Position numbers and translations under genes: made by a program
Assembly: GCA_002329245.1 (NCBI GenBank)
Contig: DCTG01000126.1
Coordinates: forward strand, 1-5,441
From: Clostridiales bacterium UBA1446
Lineage (GTDB): Bacteria > Bacillota > Clostridia > Oscillospirales > Oscillospiraceae
Direction: 5' to 3'
DNA: 5,441 bases
The notes under the pieces: model-generated
Database searches by the model: none
The model's input: the letters and a program-made list of their open reading frames with translations, nothing else
Told to the model about the DNA's origin: nothing
In this document: one piece after another, positions 1-5,441 of the stretch
Position numbering within the stretch: the stretch's first letter is position 1
Layout: the number at the start of each line of letters is the position of its first letter

Positions 1-726
<726 letters not shown>

Positions 727-763
727 CCGCCATACCGCAATTTTGTCCGCAAATTAGGGGACA

Positions 764-1690
764 TTACTCTGATTTCTTGCGGAACTTGGCCTGCCAGGCC
801 GGATCGTCACAAATGTCCTTCAGCCAGCGCCGGTAGAGATCGGGTCTCCAGTCGGGTTCTCCGGTTCGGGGTCCCCCTTCGAACATGTCGGAGATGCCCG
901 TTTGCTGGGTATAGCTCAGATCAATGGTTGCGAAGTATGCGTCGCCCTGGTTGGCGCCTTCCGCGCCGAAGGGTTTCCCCGCATACTGCGCGTATCCCGC
1001 CTGCAGGTCTCCCGGTCCCAAGATGCCGGAGGCTCCCTGGAAGAGAAGGTCCGCGTCCGGGCCGAAGATATTGGCGCTTGCAATGTACAGTTGGGAAGAG
1101 ATGACGGCGGCCCGTATACTGTTGTTTTGGTGCTGGGTGCCTACTTTCGTCGGCACCGCGCAGGGATTGAGCAGAAGACGCGCGCCTTTCGCGCGGTAAT
1201 ACCGCGCAAGCTCCGGATATTCGAAGACATCGTAGCAGATGCCAACGCCCACGGGACCCCAGGGCGTATGAAAGAGCAAGGGATCTTCTCCCCGCTCCGC
1301 CCAATTGATTTCATCTCCGGGCAAATGAATCTTCCGATACCTTTTTACGGCGCCGTCCGGCATGCAGACTGCGGCGGAATTGTATACCTGTTTCCCGTCC
1401 CGCTCCGGCATGCCGAACACGGCATAAACGCCGTACTGCTTTGCCAAGGCGCTCACTGCCTCGGAAGCGGGACCCGGTATGGATTCGGCAAGACGCTGAT
1501 GCATCTTCTCTTCCCGGACGGGATTCGGGTCGTCGGAATATCCGCTCAGAGCGGTCTCCGGAAGCACGATGATATCCGCGCCCCGGCGGGCGCAGGAGCG
1601 CACATAGCCGCAGATGCGCTCGAGATTGCGCTTTTTATCGCCCCATACCGGATGGAAATTCACGACGGCGACGGTTACAATATGTTCCAT
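764..1690 (-). CDS. Carbon-nitrogen hydrolase (nitrilase superfamily), substrate unknown
   Basis: A 308-residue CN-hydrolase, a family cleaving or forming non-peptide C-N bonds of amides, nitriles or carbamoyl groups, usually cytoplasmic. The catalytic triad is visible: Glu45 in LPETALSGY, Lys120 in YRKIHL, and Cys152 in GVGICYD; Glu127 in GDEINW fits the second structural Glu. There is no signal peptide and the length is normal for a stand-alone hydrolase. I chose ATG at 1690 over the in-frame TTG at 1708, because AAAGGGG (1699-1705) lies 8 bases before the ATG and would fall inside the longer reading; the predicted transcription start (about 1706) also nearly removes the TTG. The gene is monocistronic by layout: convergent with tgt (37 bases between stops) and divergent from yajC. 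It is not part of the usual tgt-yajC neighbourhood, which suggests insertion. Branch and substrate cannot be assigned from motifs alone; a deaminated-glutathione amidase, N-carbamoyl amidase or other branch are all possible. Confidence 0.9.
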   Translation of the reverse strand: MEHIVTVAVVNFHPVWGDKKRNLERICGYVRSCARRGADIIVLPETALSGYSDDPNPVREEKMHQRLAESIPGPASEAVSALAKQYGVYAVFGMPERDGKQVYNSAAVCMPDGAVKRYRKIHLPGDEINWAERGEDPLLFHTPWGPVGVGICYDVFEYPELARYYRAKGARLLLNPCAVPTKVGTQHQNNSIRAAVISSQLYIASANIFGPDADLLFQGASGILGPGDLQAGYAQYAGKPFGAEGANQGDAYFATIDLSYTQQTGISDMFEGGPRTGEPDWRPDLYRRWLKDICDDPAWQAKFRKKSE

Positions 1691-1698
1691 GCGAAGCA

Positions 1699-1705
1699 CC
1701 CCTTT
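1699..1705 (-). promoter_or_regulatory. Ribosome binding site fixing the hydrolase start
   Basis: AAAGGGG on the minus strand, 8 bases before the ATG at 1690-1688. Its position decides for this ATG over the TTG 18 bases upstream. With the predicted transcription start near 1706 it would sit at the very 5' end of the mRNA. Confidence 0.75.
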
Positions 1706-1712
1706 CAACTTG

Positions 1713-1740
1713 ATTATAATGCGAAATGGAAAATTATCAA
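1713..1740 (-). promoter_or_regulatory. Sigma-A-type promoter of the hydrolase gene
   Basis: On the minus strand TTGATA (1740-1735) is followed after 16 bases by a perfect TATAAT (1718-1713). Standard spacing puts +1 near 1706, giving a leader of only about 16 bases that begins at the ribosome site. Seen in sequence; activity is inferred. Confidence 0.7.
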
Positions 1741-1810
1741 GGATAGAACGCCGCCAATTTGATTCTCATCTCATAGGAATCGTCCGTATCCATGCGCTGC
1801 GGAAAAATAC

Positions 1811-1839
1811 TTGCAAAATAGGAGGAAGTTTCATATAAT
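1811..1839 (+). promoter_or_regulatory. Sigma-A-type promoter of yajC
   Basis: TTGCAA (1811-1816), a 17-base spacer, then a perfect TATAAT (1834-1839); +1 is predicted near 1846, about 45 bases before the yajC ATG. An AGGAGG motif at 1820-1825 falls inside the spacer and leads only to a four-codon frame at 1841, so I treat it as chance. This promoter gives yajC its own transcription, as expected now that the antisense hydrolase gene separates it from tgt. Confidence 0.72.
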
Positions 1840-1890
1840 AATGACCATCTGCTGAGGCAATACAAATGATGTGATTTATGGGGAGGAACT

Positions 1891-2175
1891 ATGTTGGAAC
1901 AATTCAGCACTTTTTTGCCGTTTATTTTGATTATCGCCGTCTTCTATTTTCTGATGATCCGGCCGGAGAATAAGAGAAAGAAGCAGTTGACGCAGATGCG
2001 CAACGAGGTGTCGGTCGGTGACAGAATTATCACAATCGGCGGAGTCATCGGCATCGTCGTCAGCGCGAAGGAAGATTCGCTGGTAATCGAAACAGGCGCG
2101 GACCGTGTTCGGGTGGAGATTATGCGTTGGGCAATTTCCACTAAAACCGCCCAGGTGGTGGAAGAACAGAAATAA
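1891..2175 (+). CDS. yajC: Preprotein translocase subunit YajC
   Basis: YajC is a small inner-membrane protein that associates with SecDF and SecYEG during protein export. The 94-residue product has the family layout: a short N-terminus, one membrane helix at about residues 7-24 ending in the hallmark MIRPENKRKKQ (Phe-Leu-Met-Ile-Arg-Pro followed by a basic stretch), then a soluble domain with VSVGDRIITIGGVIGIV, typical of the family. Length is normal (about 85-110). The start is ATG with GGGGAGGA (1880-1887) just upstream. It has its own promoter at 1811-1839. secD and secF do not follow; instead a TIGR04086-like membrane gene does, an order known in Clostridia. Identification is secure. Confidence 0.95.
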   Translation: MLEQFSTFLPFILIIAVFYFLMIRPENKRKKQLTQMRNEVSVGDRIITIGGVIGIVVSAKEDSLVIETGADRVRVEIMRWAISTKTAQVVEEQK

Positions 2176-2194
2176 CGTTGGAATGACAAGCATT

Positions 2195-2230
2195 CTCCCT
2201 GCATATGATGGAACAGTCATATGCAGGGAG
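2195..2230 (+). promoter_or_regulatory. Perfect 14-bp hairpin covering the ribosome site of the next gene
   Basis: CTCCCTGCATATGA (2195-2208) and TCATATGCAGGGAG (2217-2230) are exact reverse complements around an 8-base loop (TGGAACAG). The 3' arm contains most of the AGGGAGG Shine-Dalgarno (2225-2231) of the gene starting at 2240. The following run GTTGTTTATATG is a poor U-tract, so a translational control element, or an attenuator after yajC, is at least as likely as a plain terminator. A smaller stem (GAATG 2181-2185 with CATTC 2191-2195) abuts it and shares one base, so both cannot form fully at once. The stem is seen directly; the function is inferred. Confidence 0.7.
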
Positions 2231-2239
2231 GTTGTTTAT

Positions 2240-2650
2240 ATGCGGAAGATCGAGGAAGAACGAGCCCCGAATCTGATTCACGCCATGATAAACGTTCTGA
2301 TCGGCGCGCTTATGGGGCTCATTGTCTGCATAGTTTTTCTCTTCGCCTCCGCGGCTGCGATTTCATTCGGGCTCATTGGGGAAGACCTGATGTATCAGCT
2401 TTCCATAGCCGGCTGCTGCATCGGGGGCCTTCTCGGCGGCCTGGTCGCAGTCGGTAAGCAGCGGTCTCGAACGCTCCTTGTGGGAATCTTTACGGGGGCG
2501 CTGCTCTATCTGATGATCCTGATGGCCGGCGCCGTATTATATGGAAGCTTCGGTCCGGAGGAGGGAGGAGTCGGTCTTCTGTGCGGTGCTCTGTGCGGAG
2601 GAGCCCTGTCCGGCATCCTTGGCGCAGTTCCGCCGAAAAAGAAGCGATGA
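2240..2650 (+). CDS. TIGR04086-type multi-pass membrane protein (YrzE-like), function unknown
   Basis: A 136-residue, very hydrophobic protein with a charged N-terminus (MRKIEEERAP) and a basic tail (PPKKKR). Four membrane helices are apparent at about residues 16-43, 52-72, 79-101 and 109-130, rich in small residues (GGLLGGLVA, GALCGGALSGILG), with the basic loop KQRSR between helices 2 and 3. Length, topology and position directly after yajC match the TIGR04086 family of Clostridia and Bacilli; the assignment rests on topology plus synteny, as there is no catalytic motif. The start is ATG at 2240 with AGGGAGG 8 bases upstream. The frame is open further upstream but that part overlaps yajC and reads across the hairpin, so I excluded it. 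Its ribosome site is in the 3' arm of the hairpin at 2195-2230, suggesting translation is held low or conditional. It may share the yajC transcript. Confidence 0.75.
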   Translation: MRKIEEERAPNLIHAMINVLIGALMGLIVCIVFLFASAAAISFGLIGEDLMYQLSIAGCCIGGLLGGLVAVGKQRSRTLLVGIFTGALLYLMILMAGAVLYGSFGPEEGGVGLLCGALCGGALSGILGAVPPKKKR

Positions 2651-2752
2651 AGTGCCGACAATTCTCCCCGGCGACATAATCCCCTATCGTGTATCAGAGC
2701 GAAACACTAAATATATACGCTGAATAAAGATCATACACAATATATAGATTAT

Positions 2753-2781
2753 CGGGGGCCGCGGCATTGCCGCGGCCCCTG
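2753..2781 (+). terminator. GC-rich hairpin, probable intrinsic terminator
   Basis: GGGGCCGCGGC (2755-2765) pairs perfectly with GCCGCGGCCCC (2769-2779) around a 3-base ATT loop; one G-U and one C-G pair extend the stem to 13. It lies about 100 bases after the TIGR04086-like gene and before the proC promoter, the right place to end the yajC transcript. The downstream bases TGTGTCATATT are not a proper U-tract, which lowers certainty; it could instead be a stable RNA end or a barrier structure. The reverse direction has an AT-rich but not T-rich flank. Confidence 0.6.
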
Positions 2782-2795
2782 TGTCATATTGATAG

Positions 2796-2820
2796 TTTAC
2801 ATAATAAAATTTACATAATA
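2796..2820 (+). repeat. 11-base direct repeat, period 14
   Basis: TTTACATAATA occurs at 2796-2806 and again at 2810-2820, separated by AAA. AAAATTTACAT (2806-2816) has an exact inverted copy, ATGTAAATTTT, at 2898-2908, at the predicted proC transcription start. The repeat could be a regulator binding site; the first copy with two preceding bases (2794-2804) also resembles the XerD half of Firmicute dif sites. AT-richness makes chance a real option. Confidence 0.5.
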
Positions 2821-2863
2821 TCCTGTCATAATCCACAAAAATGAACAAAATATGAATTCATGC

Positions 2864-2892
2864 TTGTCAGCTTCGTAAGAAAGGATTATATT
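2864..2892 (+). promoter_or_regulatory. Sigma-A-type promoter of proC
   Basis: TTGTCA (2864-2869), a 17-base spacer, then TATATT (2887-2892); +1 is predicted near 2899, about 47 bases before the proposed proC start. It lies downstream of the GC-rich hairpin, consistent with proC being a separate transcription unit. The region is AT-rich, so weaker alternatives exist (for example TTTACA at 2796 with TATCCT at 2819). Confidence 0.6.
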
Positions 2893-2945
2893 GAGTAATG
2901 TAAATTTTCCAATGCACCCAAGACTGAAAGGATGAAACTAGGATT

Positions 2946-3767
2946 TTGCTGGTAAATCGGACGTCGCTTGGTCCCCTGAATTTGGGCGTGATTGGCGCGG
3001 GGCATATGTCCTATGCGATTATCACAGGCGTTCTGAAGCGGGATCTTATCCCGCCGGAACAGATTACGGTACGCGGAATTGAACAGGAAATGCTCAGCGC
3101 CCATAAGGCCCTCGGCGTCAAAGTCGCCGATGACAATTGTTCGGTGGTGAAGGCGTCCGACCTTGTGCTGTTGGCGGTGAAACCACAGACTGTGGATACG
3201 GTAATGGAAGAGATTTCTCCCTTTCTGAAGGGGAAATGCCTGATTTCCATTGCCGCGGGCGTATCGCGTGAATTTTTGAAAAAATATTCCGACGAGGCTC
3301 ACATTATCCGCGTCATGCCGAATACGCCGCTTCTGCTGGGATATGGCGCTTCTGCGGTGACACCGCGCGGTGAGATTCCGGAGAATCTCTATCAGGCCGC
3401 GATTTCCATCTTTTCCGCCGCCGGAGAGGTGGCGTGTATTGAGGATGGTCTCATGAACGCGGTGATCGGAGTAAACGGGTCGAGCCCGGCCTATTTTTTC
3501 CGTATGGCCAACGCGATGGTAAAAAGCGCCGTGCGGCAGGGGATCGATTCCGGGGTTGCGCTGCGCTTGGCGGCGCGGACCATGGAGGGAGCGGCGCAGA
3601 TGCTTTTACATAGCGGAAAGAGCGCAAGCGAGCTCACGGATATGGTCTGTTCTCCCGGCGGAACGACGCTTGCCGCCCTGACCGCCTTTGACGAAATGGA
3701 ATTTGACCGTCTGATCGACGAAGCGATGAGAAGATGCACCAAACGTGCGCTCGAGATTGGAAAGTAG
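2946..3767 (+). CDS. proC: Pyrroline-5-carboxylate reductase
   Basis: ProC reduces delta-1-pyrroline-5-carboxylate to L-proline with NAD(P)H, the last step of proline synthesis, in the cytoplasm. The 273-residue product shows the Rossmann loop LGVIGAGHM (13-21), the strand motif LLAVKP (75-80), SIAAGV (101-106), RVMPNTP (122-128), the dimer-domain NGSSPAYFF (177-185) and the family signature SPGGTTLAALTAFDE (236-250). Length is normal. The start is uncertain: an in-frame stop sits at 2925-2927, there is no in-frame ATG before Met21, and TTG at 2946 is the first usual start, giving about 12 more residues before the Rossmann strand than is typical. AAAGGA at 2927-2932 is rather far from it (13 bases) and AGGA at 2940-2943 rather close; CTG at 2949 is an alternative. 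It has its own probable promoter. Function is secure, the N-terminus is not. Confidence 0.95.
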   Translation: MLVNRTSLGPLNLGVIGAGHMSYAIITGVLKRDLIPPEQITVRGIEQEMLSAHKALGVKVADDNCSVVKASDLVLLAVKPQTVDTVMEEISPFLKGKCLISIAAGVSREFLKKYSDEAHIIRVMPNTPLLLGYGASAVTPRGEIPENLYQAAISIFSAAGEVACIEDGLMNAVIGVNGSSPAYFFRMANAMVKSAVRQGIDSGVALRLAARTMEGAAQMLLHSGKSASELTDMVCSPGGTTLAALTAFDEMEFDRLIDEAMRRCTKRALEIGK

Positions 3768-3792
3768 AAGATTTCCTCAGGTAAAGTTGTCC

Positions 3793-3821
3793 ACATAAAT
3801 TGATCCGCAATCTCATACCTT
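3793..3821 (+). promoter_or_regulatory. Candidate sigma-E (mother-cell) promoter of the SpoIIM-like gene
   Basis: CATACCTT (3814-3821) matches the Bacillus sigma-E -10 consensus CATACAnT at 6 of the 7 specified positions, and ACATAAA (3793-3799), 14 bases upstream, keeps the conserved ATA core of the -35 (KMATATT, consensus from memory). +1 would fall near 3828, leaving the ribosome site and a leader of about 17 bases. spoIIM is sigma-E controlled in B. subtilis, which supports the reading; no good sigma-A promoter is seen in this 77-base gap. The -35 is weak. Confidence 0.4.
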
Positions 3822-3831
3822 GTGTATGAGA
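3811..3831 (+). repeat. 8-bp inverted repeat beside the spoIIM ribosome site
   Basis: TCTCATAC (3811-3818) and GTATGAGA (3824-3831) are perfect reverse complements around a CTTGT loop. The 3' arm runs into the GAGAGGTGG ribosome site (3828-3836), so on a read-through transcript from proC the hairpin would partly cover it; on a transcript from the sigma-E candidate it would be absent. No U-tract follows, so it is not a normal terminator. Confidence 0.5.
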
Positions 3832-3844
3832 GGTGGATACTACG

Positions 3845-4471
3845 ATGAAAACGCGTTTGGCGAAGATCCGGAACGTACCCGGTAACAGCGAGATCTCCGC
3901 GACAATTCTGCTGGCGCTGTTTTTTATGGCAGGAGGGCTTCTTGGCTGTTTGACCGCCGCAAGGGTGGGCGGCGGCGCAAACGACAGTCTTGCCCTATAT
4001 ATCAGGGGGTATTTGGCAGCCGGCGTGGCCGGCGAGGTCTCAACCCCTTCTATTTTTTCTCTGATTTGGGATAGCTTCCGGTACGCGCTCATAGCAGCGC
4101 TCTTCGGATTTACTTCGCTCGGCGTCATTTTAATGCCTTTGCTCATGGCGGTGCGGGGTTTTTTTCTCGCCTTCGCCGCGGCTTCCTTTGTCCACATGTT
4201 CGGGGGAGGGGGGCTGTTGCTTGCAATGGGCGTATTTGGGTTTTCCTGTCTGCTGACGGTTCCCTGTCTGTTTGTTCTGGCCGTACAGGGGTATTTGGCG
4301 GCAAGGGTGTTGGCGGGTATGGCGACCGACGGACGTTACCCGATGTACGACAACCGGGCTGCGCTCCGATTTTTAATCTGTTTTTTGGTCTTATCCTGCA
4401 ATGTGCTGTTTTCCCGCTTTGCGGCGCCTCCGCTGCTCAATTGGCTTGCATCCGCCTGGGGCGCTTTCTGA
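3845..4471 (+). CDS. spoIIM: SpoIIM-like integral membrane protein (stage II sporulation protein M family)
   Basis: SpoIIM, with SpoIID and SpoIIP, forms the septal peptidoglycan-remodelling complex that drives engulfment of the forespore; it acts as the membrane anchor. The 208-residue product matches the family in length (B. subtilis about 214) and layout: a basic N-terminus, a first helix at about 18-38, an extracytoplasmic stretch (about 41-78), then helices near 79-100, 102-118, 122-156 (probably two) and 174-191. The central GFTSLGVILMPLLMAVRGFFLAF block resembles the family core of a Gly/Pro-rich helix followed by a charged RGF/KGF turn. ATG at 3845 is chosen over GTG at 3833 because GAGGTGG lies 8 bases before it and would overlap the GTG. 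It is followed 35 bases later by xerD, the order seen in Bacillus (spoIIM-xerD), which is strong support; sequence motifs alone would leave it a generic DUF95-type protein. Confidence 0.7.
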   Translation: MKTRLAKIRNVPGNSEISATILLALFFMAGGLLGCLTAARVGGGANDSLALYIRGYLAAGVAGEVSTPSIFSLIWDSFRYALIAALFGFTSLGVILMPLLMAVRGFFLAFAAASFVHMFGGGGLLLAMGVFGFSCLLTVPCLFVLAVQGYLAARVLAGMATDGRYPMYDNRAALRFLICFLVLSCNVLFSRFAAPPLLNWLASAWGAF

Positions 4472-4506
4472 TCTCGGAGAATTGGAAGTAAAGGACGTTA
4501 CGAGGA

Positions 4507-5388
4507 ATGGATTACATCAACGGATATGAAATGTTCTTGATCCATCAAAAGCATGCGTCGGAAAACACGGTCAGTTCTTATTTGCGTGACGTTCGGCAAT
4601 TTTCGGCATGCATGACGGAATCCGGCGACCTTGCGCTCGATCAGGTTAAAAAGGAAGATGTGGAGCGCTACTCCAAATGGCTCATCGGGCGGGGAAAGTC
4701 CGTTCCGACCGTCATGCGCGCCATAGCCTCCTTGAAAAGCTTCTATAATTACATGCTGCAATGCGGCTATGTCAATTGCAATCCGGCAAAAGAAGTCTCC
4801 CCGAAAAGACCCTCGCGAAAGCTCCCTCAAATTCTGTCCAGTAAGGAAGTGGAGCTGTTTTTGGAGCAGCCGGAATGCACCGACTTCAAAGGATATCGTG
4901 ACCGCGCGATGCTGGAACTGCTCTACGCGACGGGGATCCGGGTCAGCGAGCTCATCGAGCTGAATGTAAGTGACCTCAATTTAAGCGCGGGACTGCTCAA
5001 ATGCACCAGCAAAAAGAAATCCCGCGTGATACCGCTCTATCCGGCGGCGATCCGCGCCCTTTCGGAATACCTGGAAAAAGTCAGGCCGCAAATGGTGCAG
5101 GATCAAATGGAGCTTGCGCTTTTTGTCAATGTAAACGGCGAGCGCATGTCCAGGCAGGGATTTTGGAAAATCATCAAGCTATATCAGGAAAAGGCGAACA
5201 TTGATAAGGAAATCACCCCGCACACCCTCCGGCACTCGTTTGCGGCGCACCTTCTGGAAAATGGAGCCGACCTTCGCTCCATTCAGGAGATGTTGGGGCA
5301 TGCGGACATTTCCTCCACGCAAATATACAGCCAGGTGGTCAAACAGAAGCTGAAAGACGTCTATAAAAAGAGCCATCCGCGGGCATAG
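4507..5388 (+). CDS. xerD: Site-specific tyrosine recombinase XerD
   Basis: XerD works with a partner recombinase at the dif site to resolve chromosome dimers before division. The 293-residue product has the family length and order: an N-terminal SAM-like core-binding domain (about 1-90, with the HASENTVSSYLRDVRQF start), then the catalytic domain. Catalytic residues visible: Arg145 in YATGIRVSEL, a beta-hairpin Lys in TSKKKSRVIPL (169-171), His239 and Arg242 in HTLRHSFAAH, His265 in MLGHADISSTQIY, and nucleophile Tyr274. ATG at 4507 is the first start after an in-frame stop at 4489; AAAGGA (4490-4495) is 11 bases upstream and CGAGGA touches the ATG. The 35-base gap suggests an operon with spoIIM. 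Chromosomal Xer rather than phage integrase is indicated by length and neighbourhood. XerC versus XerD is called mainly from the spoIIM linkage. Confidence 0.92.
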   Translation: MDYINGYEMFLIHQKHASENTVSSYLRDVRQFSACMTESGDLALDQVKKEDVERYSKWLIGRGKSVPTVMRAIASLKSFYNYMLQCGYVNCNPAKEVSPKRPSRKLPQILSSKEVELFLEQPECTDFKGYRDRAMLELLYATGIRVSELIELNVSDLNLSAGLLKCTSKKKSRVIPLYPAAIRALSEYLEKVRPQMVQDQMELALFVNVNGERMSRQGFWKIIKLYQEKANIDKEITPHTLRHSFAAHLLENGADLRSIQEMLGHADISSTQIYSQVVKQKLKDVYKKSHPRA

Positions 5389-5441
5389 CCATTCCGATGT
5401 GGATTGGGGATTATATATCCGTATCATAAGAAAGAACCCGT

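Larger units (their letters stand above)
2651..2945. other. AT-rich intergenic region, no gene seen
   Basis: This 295-base stretch between the membrane gene and proC has no convincing coding frame on either strand. It holds, in order, an AT-rich stretch, a GC-rich hairpin (2753-2781), an 11-base direct repeat (2796-2806 and 2810-2820), an inverted copy of part of it (2898-2908), a sigma-A-type promoter (2864-2892), and two tiny frames next to the proC start (MHPRLKG at 2912-2935 and MKLGFCW at 2932-2955). No T-box AGGGTGG-type motif or other known riboswitch core was found. Confidence 0.7.

Noticed and set aside
902..1762. Long plus-strand open frame of 286 codons antisense to the hydrolase gene.
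   Set aside because: It lacks a recognisable domain, mirrors the codon pattern of the minus-strand gene, and the opposite frame has a complete catalytic triad, ribosome site and promoter.
1820..1855. AGGAGG followed by ATG at 1841 as a leader peptide before yajC.
   Set aside because: The frame is four codons long (MTIC), the spacing is about 15 bases, and the AGGAGG lies inside the promoter spacer so would not be transcribed from that promoter.
2105..2239. Longer N-terminus for the TIGR04086-like protein, starting at 2105.
   Set aside because: It would overlap 71 bases of yajC, read through the hairpin and precede the clear AGGGAGG site; the membrane protein begins naturally at 2240.
2651..2945. 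T-box or other riboswitch controlling proC.
   Set aside because: Proline genes can have T-boxes, but no AGGGTGG-type core, specifier loop or antiterminator arrangement is visible, and the only strong hairpin lies upstream of the likely proC promoter.
3634..4197. Minus-strand open frame of 187 codons across the end of proC and the start of spoIIM.
   Set aside because: It overlaps two well-supported plus-strand genes, has a low-complexity basic composition and no recognisable fold.
4507..5388. Phage or integrative-element integrase.
   Set aside because: Length, N-terminal domain and linkage to spoIIM fit chromosomal XerD, and no phage genes, att repeats or tRNA are nearby.
5389..5441. Promoter or start of a further gene after xerD.
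   Set aside because: The AT-rich stretch has TATATA and TATCAT-like hexamers but no properly spaced -35, and the window ends too soon to see a frame.

Overview
The window looks like chromosomal housekeeping DNA from a spore-forming, low-branching Firmicute, most likely Clostridia (possibly an Oscillospiraceae-type genome). The reasons are the mix of genes (queuine tRNA-ribosyltransferase, YajC, a yajC-linked TIGR04086-type membrane protein, ProC, a SpoIIM-like protein, XerD-like recombinase), strong AGGAGG-type ribosome sites, AT-rich sigma-A promoters between fairly GC-rich genes, and the spoIIM-xerD pairing known from Bacillus and relatives. I see no rRNA, tRNA, CRISPR array, insertion sequence or prophage gene.

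Layout. (1) 1-726, plus: the 3' two thirds of tgt, cut by the window edge. (2) 764-1690, minus: a nitrilase-superfamily carbon-nitrogen hydrolase, convergent with tgt and divergent from yajC. It sits inside what is usually a continuous tgt-yajC unit. (3) 1691-1890: a divergent promoter region with one good sigma-A-type promoter facing each way. (4) 1891-2650, plus: yajC, then a 14-bp perfect hairpin whose 3' arm holds the Shine-Dalgarno of the next gene, a four-helix TIGR04086-like membrane protein. (5) 2651-2945: an AT-rich intergenic region with a GC-rich hairpin (probable terminator), an 11-bp direct repeat resembling Xer/dif half-sites, and a sigma-A-type promoter for proC. (6) 2946-3767, plus: proC with a non-ATG start. 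(7) 3768-3844: a short gap with an inverted repeat and a candidate sigma-E promoter. (8) 3845-5388, plus: a SpoIIM-like gene and a xerD-like gene in a probable operon. The last 53 bases hold nothing I can name.

Functionally this is a string of small units rather than one pathway: tRNA wobble modification (Tgt), an amide or nitrile hydrolase of unknown substrate, a Sec-translocon accessory (YajC) with a membrane partner of unknown role, the last step of proline synthesis (ProC), forespore engulfment (SpoIIM) and chromosome dimer resolution (XerD). Nothing in the coding content looks like a new system. The more unusual signals are in the non-coding parts: two inverted repeats overlapping ribosome binding sites, the inserted antisense hydrolase gene, the odd start region of proC, and the repeat cluster upstream of proC.
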